Shown: positions 1-9,051 of the stretch, piece after piece
Layout of the letters: every line of letters starts with the position of its first letter
How positions within the stretch are numbered: the stretch's first letter is position 1
Assembly (NCBI GenBank): GCA_018677555.1
Contig: JAHHOT010000135.1
Span: 1-35,699, forward strand
Direction of reading: 5' to 3'
DNA: 35,699 bases
DNA from: Gammaproteobacteria bacterium
Lineage (GTDB): Bacteria > Pseudomonadota > Gammaproteobacteria > Steroidobacterales > Woeseiaceae
The notes under the pieces: model-generated
What the model saw: only the letters and a program-made list of their open reading frames with translations
What the model was told of the DNA's origin: nothing
Databases searched by the model: none
Translations under genes and position numbers: made by a program

Positions 1-1154
1 ACCTGGAAGGTCTTGATCATGCCGGTAACCGTACCGAGCAGCCCCATGAGCGGCGCAACCACGGAAATTACCTTGATAAACAGCAGACCCTTGGTCAGCG
101 ACGGCATTTCCTTAAGGGCCGCTTCGCTCAGCTTCAACTCAATGGTTTCGGTGTCGGCATTCTGGTTCGACTCGTACGCGGCCAGAACGCGGCCCAATGG
201 ATTATCGGTGCTCGCGGAATCACGCTTGAGCTGCGCTGCAACCTTGCGACCGTCAGCAGACAGCGCAATCCAGCGCCAGATGGCGATCAACAGGCCGATG
301 ATGCCGAGGCCAATAATGCAATAACCAACGATTCCGCCCTGATTGACACGCTCGCCGATGGTCGGCGATTCGACAAGCAACGCAAGAATGGAACCGCGGG
401 TCACATCCAGCCCGAAAGTGACGAAGCCATCGGTCGCGTCCATCATGTCCGACGCCGAATTAGTGAAACGTGACTGCTCCGGCTGGCGTTGCAACTCGGT
501 AATGTTGCGTGTAGTCGGATCGTACTGCAGGTAGCCACCGTCAAACACGATATTGAATACGCCGACCCGCGCAATCTCGCCCACCGAACGTTCGCCGTCC
601 GCAGTCGCGAATTCCGTATTGAATTTCACGATGCGGCCGGACTCGGTGATTTCCCGTTGCAGTTCGAACCAGAGCCGCTCGATGTCTTCGATGGATGGCA
701 GGGAGCTGGCGCTCGCCATTTTGCTTCCCAGTTGCACCAGGAATTGTTCCCGTTCGGGATACTGGATATTTGTCAGTGACGTGTTGAACCGCCCCTGTGC
801 ATCGCCCGATACGGTCTGCAATACACCGAACAACTCCTTGAGTGCGCCAAGGCGCTCATCGAGTGCGGCACGTGCGTCGACGATACTCTGCTGGTTTTCC
901 TGAAACAGAGTCTCCAGCCGTTCACTGTTGGCTTCCTGTCGCGCCCGTTCCTGGCGAGCCTGGTTGAGCAAGCTTTGCTGTTCGTTCCGGGCCGCCGCAA
1001 AGCGCGCTTCACGCTGTCGGGCCTCTGCCGAGTCACGAGCCTGCCCGCGCTGAATTTGTTCCAGTAGCTCGGACATCGAGCTGGCGGTGTCCTGCGCGTT
1101 TGCGACTCCGAATGTGAGCAGCCCCGCGGCAATTATCAGTGCAATACGTTTCAT
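1..1154 (-). CDS. MotA/TolQ/ExbB-family proton channel with N-terminal periplasmic coiled coil (partial, 3' end off window)
   Basis: Inner-membrane proton-channel subunit expected to energise a TonB-type transporter. The 384 visible codons begin MKRIALIIAAGLL with a signal peptide ending ANA-QD, followed by a long Gln/Glu/Arg-rich segment likely to form a periplasmic coiled coil. A first transmembrane helix lies near residues 262-285 (GGIVGYCIIGLGLIGLLIA). The ExbB/TolQ signature VVAPLMGLLGTVTGMIKTF is reached at the window edge, so the last pore helix and C-terminus are missing. The start ATG lies two bases after the stop of the DUF3450 gene, indicating co-transcription. In related clusters a second ExbB, ExbD, TonB and a TPR protein follow; that part is off-window and inferred. 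The length distinguishes it from the short (about 230-residue) ExbB. Confidence 0.88.
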   Translation of the reverse strand, partial: MKRIALIIAAGLLTFGVANAQDTASSMSELLEQIQRGQARDSAEARQREARFAAARNEQQSLLNQARQERARQEANSERLETLFQENQQSIVDARAALDERLGALKELFGVLQTVSGDAQGRFNTSLTNIQYPEREQFLVQLGSKMASASSLPSIEDIERLWFELQREITESGRIVKFNTEFATADGERSVGEIARVGVFNIVFDGGYLQYDPTTRNITELQRQPEQSRFTNSASDMMDATDGFVTFGLDVTRGSILALLVESPTIGERVNQGGIVGYCIIGLGIIGLLIAIWRWIALSADGRKVAAQLKRDSASTDNPLGRVLAAYESNQNADTETIELKLSEAALKEMPSLTKGLLFIKVISVVAPLMGLLGTVTGMIKTFQ

Positions 1155-1156
1155 TA

Positions 1157-1942
1157 TTATGCCTCCGGATTAGCTGCTGGAACTGGGATAAGTATCAGCT
1201 CTGGCGCTATCAGCTGCCGTGCCATTCGCAGACCCTTGCGGATTTCACTGCGGTGTTCGTCGTCGAGAATTTCGTACTGCTTGGTCTCGGGATTCCAGTG
1301 ACCGGTGATCTGCGAATCGTCCGACTGGAAGTACAGGCCGACACGGCCGATGCGCAACATATTGTAATCGCGCGTTGCACCGTCAATCGTCAGCGACTGC
1401 TTGTACCATTCGCTGCTCGACCCGTAGTCGTTCTCGATCTGATAGGCCTCCATCACCTTGCGGAATTTCTCGGCCACGCTGACGTCAGACCGCTCCATCG
1501 TATCCGTCAGGGTGCTCAAGCGATCGGTTCGCTCTTCCATCAGGAACGGAATGTCCAGCGCGATCGATTGCTCGAGGCCATCGATCATGCGTTCCATGAG
1601 TGGAAATATCTGGCGGTTGATGACGTCGACCTGGTCCATGGACAATGCAATGTCTTCAAGCGTTGCCTGCTGGCCGTTTGTCTGAGCCGTCATCAAGCGG
1701 TTGTAAACGCGCAGGCCGTCGATCTCCTTGTTGACCGCCCGATACTGGTCAGCAAGAGAACGAGTGCCCTCGACCACCTGATTGATTCGCTCTTGCGATT
1801 CCTGCGCGAGTTGAATCCGACGTTGATCGGCTCGCAATATGTCATCGACGCTTTGAGCGAAAGCGCTGCCTGCCACAGCGATAACAGCTGCTGCAACGAA
1901 AGCAGTTGTCATCTGGCGACTGCTGTATTTGCACCGTTTCAT
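1157..1942 (-). CDS. DUF3450 family periplasmic protein of TonB cluster
   Basis: A 261-residue exported protein. The N-terminus MKRCKYSSRQMTTAFVAAAV leads into a signal peptide ending AFAQ. The rest is mostly helical and matches the DUF3450 pattern: QLAQESQERINQVVEGTRSL, then a coiled-coil stretch, then the conserved blocks MDQVDVINRQIFPLMERMI and ERSDVSVAEKFRKVMEAYQI, and a C-terminal LRIGRVGLYFQSDD strand region. The ATG at 1942 is chosen over the GTG six bases upstream because AAGGAG sits 5 nt before the ATG and would overlap the GTG. DUF3450 genes typically head operons encoding a long ExbB, a short ExbB, ExbD and TonB, and the ExbB-like gene does follow after 2 nt. The molecular role is not established; a structural role in the TonB energising complex is inferred from context only. 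Confidence 0.88.
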   Translation of the reverse strand: MKRCKYSSRQMTTAFVAAAVIAVAGSAFAQSVDDILRADQRRIQLAQESQERINQVVEGTRSLADQYRAVNKEIDGLRVYNRLMTAQTNGQQATLEDIALSMDQVDVINRQIFPLMERMIDGLEQSIALDIPFLMEERTDRLSTLTDTMERSDVSVAEKFRKVMEAYQIENDYGSSSEWYKQSLTIDGATRDYNMLRIGRVGLYFQSDDSQITGHWNPETKQYEILDDEHRSEIRKGLRMARQLIAPELILIPVPAANPEA

Positions 1943-2267
1943 GGACACTCCTTAAAAAATCGAGTTCTAGTAATAGTTATGGATTTGATATTGGGAGAGG
2001 GATGCGCCCGGTCGACAGACTCTTGCACAACAAATCAGTGGTCGGCAGTACCATTTCTGCAACCCCCCTGACGCTCGCGACCCTCTCCACTGTCGCCGCG
2101 GCGATATTTTTTTATTTGACCCTAAATCAGTAATGATCGGACTGCTCAACCGGTAATGTTTTCCCGCCATTCCGGCCCGCTTGCCCGGGCCCAGCCTTGC
2201 TGGGTGTCAAGAATACCACATGCCTCGTATATCGCCAGCCTGCGCAACAGATTAAGTCTGTTGCATG
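1943..2267. other. Intergenic region between TonB cluster and acyl-CoA dehydrogenase
   Basis: No convincing gene. The left part must hold the promoter of the DUF3450-ExbB operon (minus strand), but I find no clear -35/-10 pair. It contains an A/T run at about 2104-2116. Two hairpins are visible near the acyl-CoA dehydrogenase end: a perfect 8-bp inverted repeat at 2244-2264 and a 6-bp one at 2190-2204. Confidence 0.5.
2244..2264 (-). terminator. Putative 3' hairpin of acyl-CoA dehydrogenase gene
   Basis: GCAACAGA (2244-2251) and TCTGTTGC (2257-2264) form a perfect 8-bp stem with a 5-nt loop, starting 3 bases past the stop codon of the acyl-CoA dehydrogenase gene. There is no U-tract on either side, so it may be an RNA-stabilising hairpin rather than an intrinsic terminator. 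Confidence 0.4.
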
Positions 2268-3488
2268 TCAAACCGTCTGGATGCCTCGCTGACGTGCAAG
2301 TTCGAGCTTGGCGAGCGCTGCCAGATGAACTTCATCCGGGCCGTCGGCGAGACGCAGAGTGCGCACGCCAGCCCAGGCTGCAGCGAGCGGAAAGTCGCCG
2401 CTGACCCCGGCACCTCCGTGGACCTGCACCGCGCGATCGATCACCGCGAGTGCCATCGACGGCGCGACGACCTTGATCATGGCTATTTCCGCGCGCGCGA
2501 CCTTGTTGCCGACTTTGTCCATCATGTCAGCCGCTTTGAGTGTCAGCAGACGTGCCTGGTCGATCTCGATCCGCGATCGCGCAATCGACTCCCGCACGGT
2601 TCCCTGTTCGGCGAGGGTACGACCAAATGCAACACGGCTGTCGGCACGATCGCACATTCCGGATATCGCGCGCTCGGCCATGCCAATCAGTCGCATGCAG
2701 TGGTGGATGCGCCCCGGGCCAAGCCTGCCCTGGGCTATCTCGAACCCGCGACCCTCGCCAAGCAGCAGATTTTCGGCCGGCACACGCGCGTCCTCGAAAT
2801 GCACTTCAGCGTGACCGTGCGGCGCGTCGTCATAGCCGTAGACCGTCAGCGGCCGGACGACGGTGACGCCAGGCGTGTCCGTCGGCACCAGGATCATCGA
2901 CTGCTGGCTGTGGCGTTCGGCATCAGGGTCGGTCTTGCCCATGAAGATGAGAATCTTGCAGCGCGGGTCCATTGCGCCCGACGTCCACCATTTGCGCCCG
3001 TTAACGACGTATTCCGCGCCATCGCGCACGATAGAGGCGCAGATATTGGTGGCATCTGACGAGGCCACATCCGGTTCCGTCATGGCAAAAGCAGAGCGAA
3101 TTTCGCCACGCAGCAATGGCTCCAGCCATTGCCGCTTTTGTGCCTCGGACCCGTATCGCACCAGCACCTCCATGTTGCCGGTATCGGGTGCCGAGCAGTT
3201 GAAAACTTCGGAGCCGATGGGCGACCGGCCCATTAACTCGGCAAGTGGCGCGTATTCGAGGTTGCTGAGACCCGCCCCGTAGTCGCTCTCCGGGAGAAAC
3301 AGGTTCCACAGCCCCGCCTGACGCGCCTTGTCCTTGAGGTCCTCCATGAGCGGCGGGATCGACCAGCGCGTGTCACCGCCGTCGACTTCGGCGAAATAGG
3401 CTGCTTCGTTCGGAAACACATGCTCGTCCATGAATCCGCCGACGCGGGCGCGCAGCTCCTGAACTTTCGGCGAGTAATCGAAATCCAT
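2268..3488 (-). CDS. Acyl-CoA dehydrogenase, ACAD10/11-like
   Basis: FAD-dependent enzyme expected to oxidise an acyl-CoA to the 2-enoyl-CoA; substrate unknown. The 406-residue length and the order of blocks fit the family: N-terminal helical domain, the FAD/substrate block [16 protein letters not shown] (about residues 134-149), [11 protein letters not shown] in the beta domain, and a C-terminal four-helix domain with [17 protein letters not shown] and [24 protein letters not shown] with DGPDEVH is characteristic of the ACAD10/11-like branch rather than short-chain dehydrogenases. The ATG at 3488 is preferred to an upstream in-frame start because AGGAAG lies just before it. The gene stands alone: its left neighbour is a TonB cluster and its right neighbour is divergent ilvC, so no pathway can be assigned. 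Confidence 0.9.
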   Translation of the reverse strand: MDFDYSPKVQELRARVGGFMDEHVFPNEAAYFAEVDGGDTRWSIPPLMEDLKDKARQAGLWNLFLPESDYGAGLSNLEYAPLAELMGRSPIGSEVFNCSAPDTGNMEVLVRYGSEAQKRQWLEPLLRGEIRSAFAMTEPDVASSDATNICASIVRDGAEYVVNGRKWWTSGAMDPRCKILIFMGKTDPDAERHSQQSMILVPTDTPGVTVVRPLTVYGYDDAPHGHAEVHFEDARVPAENLLLGEGRGFEIAQGRLGPGRIHHCMRLIGMAERAISGMCDRADSRVAFGRTLAEQGTVRESIARSRIEIDQARLLTLKAADMMDKVGNKVARAEIAMIKVVAPSMALAVIDRAVQVHGGAGVSGDFPLAAAWAGVRTLRLADGPDEVHLAALAKLELARQRGIQTV

Positions 3489-3801
3489 GTTGTCTTCCTG
3501 TGTGATCAAGTGACGGTGACGCGACCGTCGCGCAGAATACTCCTATATAAGGTATGCGGCCACATTGACCGGCGAGCACCATGCGTCCATCCGCCTGGCA
3601 GCCGACATTGCGTACATTCCAATTTTCGTTTTTTGTTTCAACTTATATATTTGTGCACGATTCTTAATTTAAATTCTCTCTACGAACCAGCGTGCGGCGA
3701 CGGGACTGACCGCTGGACGTGGCGACGGGGCGCGGCTCGGTTGCTGCCAAATTCGCGCAACGCGGTCATATTGGTATCACAAGTAACTGAAATACCACCA
3801 G
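3489..3801. other. Divergent intergenic region between acyl-CoA dehydrogenase and ilvC leader
   Basis: No gene is supported. An AT-rich tract lies at about 3626-3680 within otherwise GC-rich DNA. A near-palindrome CGCGAC-C-GTCGCG at 3520-3532 lies 32 bp upstream of the dehydrogenase start and could be an operator for it. A TATATA at 3542-3547 could act as a -10 on the minus strand, but no fitting -35 was found. Confidence 0.45.
3772..3797. promoter_or_regulatory. Inverted repeat upstream of the ilvC-leu promoter
   Basis: TGGTAT (3772-3777) and ATACCA (3792-3797) are perfect inverted copies separated by 14 bp, ending 4 bp before the -35 hexamer. Position and spacing suit a dimeric activator such as a LysR-type protein (IlvY regulates ilvC in E. 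coli), but the sequence alone does not identify the protein. Confidence 0.35.
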
Positions 3802-3830
3802 TTGACATGCCAGGCACCTTCAAACATAGT
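3802..3830 (+). promoter_or_regulatory. Promoter of the ilvC-leuA-ilvE-leuCDB operon
   Basis: A perfect TTGACA -35 (3802-3807), a 17-bp spacer and CATAGT as -10 (3825-3830, four of six consensus bases). The expected transcription start is about 3836-3839, practically on the ATG of the leader peptide at 3839, so the leader peptide would be translated from a leaderless or nearly leaderless transcript. Confidence 0.7.
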
Positions 3831-3838
3831 CCGCGGCT

Positions 3839-3922
3839 ATGCGTAGTCGCTCCCTTCTTCCTGTGCCGCAGCCGCTGCTCCTCGCCGGGCTGGTGCTGCT
3901 TATTCGGAGAAAAAGCGGGTAG
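3839..3922 (+). CDS. ilv-leu operon leader peptide (attenuation)
   Basis: A 27-codon reading frame between the operon promoter and the terminator before ilvC. It encodes 8 Leu, 2 Val and 1 Ile: a Leu pair at codons 6-7, LLL at codons 13-15, and LVLLI at codons 18-22, then a basic tail ending in TAG. This is the signature of a branched-chain amino acid leader peptide: a ribosome stalls when charged tRNA-Leu/Val/Ile is scarce. It is the first possible start after an in-frame TAG at 3827 and has no Shine-Dalgarno, consistent with the transcript starting at or within a few bases of the ATG. The last codons contain GCGGG (3915-3919), which can pair with CCCGC (3953-3957) in the terminator's left arm, giving a simple antiterminator. 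The assignment rests on composition and position. Confidence 0.82.
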   Translation: MRSRSLLPVPQPLLLAGLVLLIRRKSG

Positions 3923-3949
3923 CGCGTAATTGATCCAGACGAACACGCA

Positions 3950-3985
3950 AACCCCGCATCCAGAGAGGATCGTGGGGTTTTTTTT
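3950..3985 (+). terminator. Attenuator terminator before ilvC
   Basis: AACCCCGCATCC (3950-3961), a 5-nt loop, and a right arm at 3967-3979 form a 12-bp stem with one G-U pair and one bulged C (3971), followed by eight T residues (3978-3985). It lies 28 nt after the leader-peptide stop and 17 nt before the ilvC start, so it must be read through for the operon to be expressed. Alternative pairings of its arms exist with 3915-3919 and with GATCC at 3932-3936. Confidence 0.88.
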
Positions 3986-4002
3986 GAAACGGGAACAGAC
4001 AA

Positions 4003-4989
4003 ATGCAGATGTATTCGGAATCGGATGTAGACACGACCTGCCTCGAGGGCAAACGTGTTGCCATTCTCGGCTACGGCAGCCAGGGGCGCGCCCATGCGTT
4101 GAACCTCAAAGACAGCGGTCACGACGTGGTCGTTGGCCTGCGCCGTGAGGGGGCGAGCTGGAAGCGCGCCGTGGCGGACGGCCTCAAGGTCGAGGAACCG
4201 GCGGATGCCGTAAAAGGGGCGGCTATCGTGGCGTTCCTCACGCCGGATCTTGTTCAGGCCGCGCTCTACCAGGGCGTCGAAGCCAACCTGGAACAGGGGG
4301 CGGCTATTCTTTTTGCGCACGGTTTCAACATCCATTTCAAGCAGATCGAGCCGCGCGACGACCTTGATGTCATCCTCATTGCGCCGAAGGGACCCGGCGG
4401 ACTGGTCCGTCGGCAATACGAGGAAGGCCATGGCGTGCCCTGCCTGGTTGCTGTTGAACGTGATCGCACCGGCAGTGCGCTGAAACTTGCCCTTGCCTAT
4501 GCCCATGGCATCGGCGGGAGCCGCGCCGCCGTCATCGAAACGACGTTTGCCGAGGAGACCGAGACGGATTTATTCGGCGAACAGGCCGTGCTGTGCGGCG
4601 GCGCAACCGAACTCGTCGTGGCCGGTTTCGAGACTTTGGTCAAGGCCGGATATCAGCCAGAGGTTGCCTATTACGAGTGCATGCACGAGCTCAAGCTGAT
4701 CGTGGATCTGTTGCACGAGGGCGGACTCCGCAAGATGCACGAATTCATCAGTGACACCGCCGCCTACGGTGACCTGACGCGTGGTCCGCGCGTCGTTGAC
4801 GACCACGCCCGGCAGAGAATGCAGGAGATCCTCGATGAGATCCGGGACGGCACATTTGCCCGGCAATGGATCGAGGAAAACGAATCCGGGCAAACGAACT
4901 ATCGACGGATGATGGATGCCGATCTGAGTCACCCGATCGAACAGGTCGGCGCGGAGCTGCGCAGCCACATGGACTGGCTGGAAAACTGA
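4003..4989 (+). CDS. ilvC: Ketol-acid reductoisomerase (class I)
   Basis: Converts acetolactate or acetohydroxybutyrate to the dihydroxy acid with NADPH and Mg2+, the second common step of Val/Leu/Ile synthesis. At 328 residues it is the short class I form. Visible motifs: Rossmann GYGSQG at 23-28; Arg47/Arg48 and Ser52 suited to [14 protein letters not shown] with His106; PKGPG with Lys129; [16 protein letters not shown] with metal ligands Asp189 and Glu193; [12 protein letters not shown] with Glu225 and Glu229. The [10 protein letters not shown] variant resembles Xanthomonas enzymes rather than the PKAPGHTVR of Pseudomonas. The ATG is preceded by GGGA with 8-nt spacing. First gene of the operon; leuA follows after 22 nt. 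Expression should depend on the upstream attenuator. Confidence 0.97.
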   Translation: MQMYSESDVDTTCLEGKRVAILGYGSQGRAHALNLKDSGHDVVVGLRREGASWKRAVADGLKVEEPADAVKGAAIVAFLTPDLVQAALYQGVEANLEQGAAILFAHGFNIHFKQIEPRDDLDVILIAPKGPGGLVRRQYEEGHGVPCLVAVERDRTGSALKLALAYAHGIGGSRAAVIETTFAEETETDLFGEQAVLCGGATELVVAGFETLVKAGYQPEVAYYECMHELKLIVDLLHEGGLRKMHEFISDTAAYGDLTRGPRVVDDHARQRMQEILDEIRDGTFARQWIEENESGQTNYRRMMDADLSHPIEQVGAELRSHMDWLEN

Positions 4990-5011
4990 CTGGACGATTC
5001 TGGAGGGAGAC

Positions 5012-6580
5012 ATGGCTGGCGATCAGGTAAAGATATTCGATACGACGTTGAGAGACGGAGAGCAGGCACCGGGTTGCAGCATGACGCTGCGCGAAAAGCT
5101 CCGGGTCGCAAAGGCGCTCGCCGATCTCCAGGTTGACATAATCGAAGCCGGATTTCCGGCTGCTTCACCGGGCGACTTCGATGCCGTGCAGGCGATCGCC
5201 GAAGAGAATCGGGGGCCGATCATCTGTGGCCTGGCTCGTTGCAATCCGGAAGATATCCAGAAGGTCCATGACGCCGTCAAAGGCGCCGAAAAGCACCGCA
5301 TTCACGTGTTCGTTGCGACGAGTGCCATTCATCGCGAACACAAGCTGAAAATGGCAAAGGAAGAGATCATTCGCAGCGCCGTTGGTGCAGTCAAAATGGC
5401 TCGCGAACTATGCGACGACGTCGAGTTTTCGCCCGAGGACGCATCGAGAACCGAGCTCGCCTATCTCGCGGACGTGGTAACGGCGGCGATCGAGGCCGGT
5501 GCAACGACCGTCAACATTCCGGACACCGTTGGCTATACCGTGCCCGCCGAATTCGATCGACTGTTTCATTATCTTTGCGACAAGGTCCCGGGAATAGACG
5601 ACATCACGCTGAGTGTGCATTGCCACGACGATCTCGGAATGGCCGTTGCGAACAGCCTCGCCGCAGTGGCGGCCGGGGCGCGCCAGATTGAGTGCACGAT
5701 TAACGGCATCGGTGAACGCGCCGGCAACTGCTCGCTGGAAGAGGTCGTCATGGCGCTTAAGACGCGTGCAGAATTTTTTGACCTGGCTACCGGGGTCGAT
5801 TCGACGCGCCTCTACCCGACATCGCGGCTGGTATCCGGCATTACCGGCATGCACGTGCCGCGCAACAAGGCGATCGTTGGTGAAAACGCGTTCGCTCATG
5901 AAGCCGGCATCCATCAACACGGCATGCTGCAACACCATTCGACCTACGAAATCATGCGTCCCGACGACGTGGGCATCAGCCGCTCGAACCTGGTGCTCGG
6001 CAAGCACAGCGGCCGACATGCTTTCCGGGACCGGGTCAGGGAACTGGGCTTCGATCTTGACGAGTTTGAGATTAACCGGGCGTTTCAGGAATTCAAGAAA
6101 CTCGCGGACATGAAGAAAGACATGTACGACGGCGACATCGAAGCGCTGATCATGAACGTCGACAGCGCGTCCGGCGGGCCGTGGATAATGCAGTCGCTGC
6201 ACTTCGAATCCGGCACTCAGGAGGACGCCTCCGCGACCATCGTACTCCTGGATGAAAGCGGCAAGGCACAGACCGTTGCGGCGACGGCCAGTGGCCCGGT
6301 GGAGGCGTCTTTCAGCGCGCTCGAGCAGGCGACCGGCGTATCGCTCGAGCTGCGCAACTTCGAGCTGCGCAGCGCCACCGCTGGCGATGATGCCCAGGGC
6401 GAAGCCACCGTGACCGTCGAATACCAGGGACAAAGCTACCGCGGTCAGGGCACCAGCATTGACATCGTGGAAGCCGCGAGTCGCGCTTATCTTGAGGTGA
6501 TAAATCGTATCCTCCGCCGTCGCGAGCGCCGCGGCGATCCGGCACCCGTCGCATCGGACATCAATCGCGCGTCCATTTGA
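5012..6580 (+). CDS. leuA: 2-Isopropylmalate synthase
   Basis: Condenses 2-ketoisovalerate with acetyl-CoA, the committed step to leucine. The 522-residue length corresponds to the full form: a TIM-barrel catalytic domain (about 1-320) starting FDTTLRDGEQAPG with metal-binding Asp and catalytic Arg, the metal-binding HCHDDLGMAVANS block, linker subdomains carrying GENAFAHEAGIHQHG and LGKHSGRHAF, and a C-terminal regulatory domain (about 390-522) that in the family binds leucine for feedback inhibition. A GGAGGGAG Shine-Dalgarno precedes the ATG. It lies 22 nt after ilvC and 83 nt before ilvE, the largest gap in the operon. End-product inhibition by leucine is expected from the intact C-terminal domain but cannot be confirmed from sequence. 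Confidence 0.97.
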   Translation: MAGDQVKIFDTTLRDGEQAPGCSMTLREKLRVAKALADLQVDIIEAGFPAASPGDFDAVQAIAEENRGPIICGLARCNPEDIQKVHDAVKGAEKHRIHVFVATSAIHREHKLKMAKEEIIRSAVGAVKMARELCDDVEFSPEDASRTELAYLADVVTAAIEAGATTVNIPDTVGYTVPAEFDRLFHYLCDKVPGIDDITLSVHCHDDLGMAVANSLAAVAAGARQIECTINGIGERAGNCSLEEVVMALKTRAEFFDLATGVDSTRLYPTSRLVSGITGMHVPRNKAIVGENAFAHEAGIHQHGMLQHHSTYEIMRPDDVGISRSNLVLGKHSGRHAFRDRVRELGFDLDEFEINRAFQEFKKLADMKKDMYDGDIEALIMNVDSASGGPWIMQSLHFESGTQEDASATIVLLDESGKAQTVAATASGPVEASFSALEQATGVSLELRNFELRSATAGDDAQGEATVTVEYQGQSYRGQGTSIDIVEAASRAYLEVINRILRRRERRGDPAPVASDINRASI

Positions 6581-6663
6581 CCGACCCTGCGGATGCAGTG
6601 GAATCGGGTGCTTGATAAGCTTGCCGACCAGATCCTGATCACGCGAAAGCGCGGAGTTGAACA

Positions 6664-7623
6664 ATGAGTTTTGAAGGTGGCCGACTGATATGGATGAACG
6701 GGCGCATGCTGCCGTGGGCCGAGGCTACGGTTCATGTCATGGCGCACGCATTGCACTACGGCTCCTCGGTATTCGAAGGCATAAGGGTCTACAAAACCCC
6801 GGATGGACCGAAGGTATTTCGCCTGACTGACCATGTGCGGCGGCTGTACGACTCCGCCCGAATCTACCGCATGCCGATCCCCTATGAGTTCGATGACCTG
6901 GTCGGTGTTTGCAAGGAAGTAGTCGCCGCGAACAAACTGATGAATGGCGCCTACATTCGGCCCATCGCTTTTCGCGGACTCGGCGAGGTGGGCCTCGCGC
7001 CAAAACCCGACCATCCTGTCGACGTCGTCGTTGCCGCGTGGGAATGGGGTGCTTACCTGGGTGCTGAAGGACTGGAGAACGGAGTTGACGTGTGCGTGTC
7101 GAGCTGGCAGCGCGTGGCGCCGAATACCGTACCGGCGCTGGCCAAAGCCGGTGGCAATTACCTGTCGAGCCAACTTATCAGCACGGAAGCCAAGCGACTG
7201 GGATTCACCGAAGGGATAGCGTTGTCCACCGACGGCACGGTCAGTGAAGGTGCCGGCGAAAACCTGTTCCTGGTACGCGGCGACGTGCTCTTCACCCCGC
7301 CGTCCACAGCCTCCATACTTACCGGCATCACGCGCGATTCGGTGATCAGGCTTGCGACCGGTCTCGGCATTGAAGTCCGCGAACAATCCATCCCGCGCGA
7401 AATGCTGTACCTCGCCGATGAGCTGTTTTTTACCGGAACGGCAGCGGAAGTCACGCCGATTCGGTCGGTCGATCACATCGAAGTCGGCGCGGGTCGCCGC
7501 GGACCGCTGACCAAACAGATTCAGGACGCTTTTTTCGGGCTGTTCGATGGGCGGACCAACGACGACTACAACTGGCTGGAAGGCATCGACATGCCGCGTG
7601 TCGCTGCCGCAGGCGGAGGATAA
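6664..7623 (+). CDS. ilvE: Branched-chain amino acid aminotransferase
   Basis: PLP-dependent fold-type IV transaminase that makes Leu, Val and Ile from their 2-keto acids with glutamate as donor. It is 319 residues long. The family's N-terminal [16 protein letters not shown] block is at 28-43, the PLP lysine is Lys161 in [10 protein letters not shown], and [11 protein letters not shown] and [10 protein letters not shown] form the cofactor phosphate site. The ATG has GGAG about 9 nt upstream. Its insertion between leuA and leuC gives the operon the final step of all three branched-chain pathways alongside leucine-specific enzymes. leuC begins 5 nt after the stop, so translation is probably coupled. 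Confidence 0.96.
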   Translation: MSFEGGRLIWMNGRMLPWAEATVHVMAHALHYGSSVFEGIRVYKTPDGPKVFRLTDHVRRLYDSARIYRMPIPYEFDDLVGVCKEVVAANKLMNGAYIRPIAFRGLGEVGLAPKPDHPVDVVVAAWEWGAYLGAEGLENGVDVCVSSWQRVAPNTVPALAKAGGNYLSSQLISTEAKRLGFTEGIALSTDGTVSEGAGENLFLVRGDVLFTPPSTASILTGITRDSVIRLATGLGIEVREQSIPREMLYLADELFFTGTAAEVTPIRSVDHIEVGAGRRGPLTKQIQDAFFGLFDGRTNDDYNWLEGIDMPRVAAAGGG

Positions 7624-7628
7624 CGAGC

Positions 7629-9047
7629 TTGCCGCAAAACGGCCGCACGCTTTTCGACAAGGTCTGGTCACAGCACGTCGTCGTACCGGAAACCGACGAT
7701 ACGCCGGCAATTCTCTATATCGACCTGCACCTGATCCATGAGGTGACGACGCCGCAGGCGTTTTCGCTGCTGCGCGAGCGCGGTCTGCGTGTGCGCCGAC
7801 CGGACCTGACCCTCGGCACTATGGACCACTCCACACCGACAGTTCCGGTCCGCAATTTTCGCGACCTCGCCATCGTCGGCGAAGATGCTGCGCGCCAGGT
7901 CGGCAAAATGCAGGAAAACTGCAAAGAATTCGGGCTCGAGCTGCACGGCTTCGACAGCCCCAATCGCGGAATCGTGCATGTAATAGGACCGGAACTTGGC
8001 GCTACACAGCCGGGCAAAACAATTGTGTGCGGCGATAGCCATACAAGTACCCACGGTGCATTCGGTGCGCTGGCTTTCGGCATCGGCACCACCGAAGTTG
8101 GCCACGTTCTTGCAACACAATGTCTCCTGCAGCGGAAACCGAAAACGCTCGCCATCGTCATCGACGGTGAGCTGCAGACCGGTGTCAGTGCGAAAGACCT
8201 GATTCTTGCGACCATCGGCCAGATTGGCGTCGACGGCGGCACCGGCCACGTGATCGAGTATCGTGGCAGCGCCATTCGGTCGCTGGACATGGACGGACGC
8301 ATGACGGTCTGCAACATGTCGATCGAAGCCGGCGCACGCGCCGGTATGATTGCCCCTGACGATACGACCTTCGAATATTTGCGCGGCCGTCCTCGCTGTC
8401 CGTCAGGCGCCGCCTGGGAGGCGGCGCTGCAGCGCTGGCGGCGCCTGGCCAGCGACGACGATGCGCACTTCGATCGGGAAGTCCGCGTCGACGGCAGCGC
8501 CCTGAGCCCGATGGTGACCTTCGGCACTAACCCGGGAATGGTGGTGCCGGTAAGCGATGCTGTCCCGGACCATGGCGGCGATCCCAGTTTTCGCAAAGCC
8601 CTCAATTACATGCAGATGGAGCCCGGCAAAGCGATTTCCGATATCGCCGTTGACGTCGTATTCGTCGGCAGTTGCACAAACTCGCGCCTGTCCGACTTGC
8701 AGCAGGCAGCCGGTTTACTGCGCGGCAAGAAAGTGGCGAGCGGCGTCCGCATGCTGGTGGTACCTGGCTCGCAGCAAATCAAGAAACAGGCGGAGGACGC
8801 GGGGCTGGACGAAATATTCCTCGCCGCCGGGGCCGAATGGCGCGAATCCGGCTGCTCAATGTGTCTCGGCATGAATGGTGACACCGTGGCTGCCGGCAAA
8901 CTCAGCGTGAGCACCAGCAACCGAAATTTCGAGGGTCGCCAGGGCGTTGGCGCGCGCACGGTCCTGGCAAGCCCGCTGACCGCGGCGGCCTCCGCCATCG
9001 AGGGCAAAGTCGCGGACCCGCGAAAATACCTCGAGGCGAACCGGTGA
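7629..9047 (+). CDS. leuC: 3-Isopropylmalate dehydratase large subunit
   Basis: Aconitase-family subunit that, with LeuD, isomerises 2- to 3-isopropylmalate through a [4Fe-4S] cluster. It is 472 residues. The three cluster cysteines are visible: Cys349 in [11 protein letters not shown] and Cys409/Cys412 in [10 protein letters not shown]. The substrate blocks MDHSTPT and [20 protein letters not shown] are intact. The start is TTG at 7629, with GGAGGA (7615-7620) exactly 8 nt upstream; it gives the usual N-terminus ending TLFDKVW. The TTG start and its Shine-Dalgarno overlap the end of ilvE. leuD follows after 4 nt, as expected for a heterodimer partner. Confidence 0.97.
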   Translation: MPQNGRTLFDKVWSQHVVVPETDDTPAILYIDLHLIHEVTTPQAFSLLRERGLRVRRPDLTLGTMDHSTPTVPVRNFRDLAIVGEDAARQVGKMQENCKEFGLELHGFDSPNRGIVHVIGPELGATQPGKTIVCGDSHTSTHGAFGALAFGIGTTEVGHVLATQCLLQRKPKTLAIVIDGELQTGVSAKDLILATIGQIGVDGGTGHVIEYRGSAIRSLDMDGRMTVCNMSIEAGARAGMIAPDDTTFEYLRGRPRCPSGAAWEAALQRWRRLASDDDAHFDREVRVDGSALSPMVTFGTNPGMVVPVSDAVPDHGGDPSFRKALNYMQMEPGKAISDIAVDVVFVGSCTNSRLSDLQQAAGLLRGKKVASGVRMLVVPGSQQIKKQAEDAGLDEIFLAAGAEWRESGCSMCLGMNGDTVAAGKLSVSTSNRNFEGRQGVGARTVLASPLTAAASAIEGKVADPRKYLEANR

Positions 9048-9051
9048 CCGT

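Noticed and set aside
2190-2204. CCCAGC-CTT-GCTGGG hairpin as a terminator
   Set aside because: The 6-bp stem has a 3-nt loop and no U-tract on either strand; it is too weak to call.
3820-4506. Minus-strand open frame over the ilvC leader and 5' end
   Set aside because: It overlaps the leader peptide, terminator and the Rossmann region of ilvC, all of which are independently supported, and has no recognisable product.
5408-6664. Long open frame (418 codons) antisense to leuA
   Set aside because: It lies wholly opposite well-conserved leuA, has no recognisable domain, and is expected from GC-rich codon usage. The same applies to the long frames at 6487-7710 (antisense to ilvE), 13534-14496 (antisense to hisG) and 23700-24749 (antisense to the kinase).
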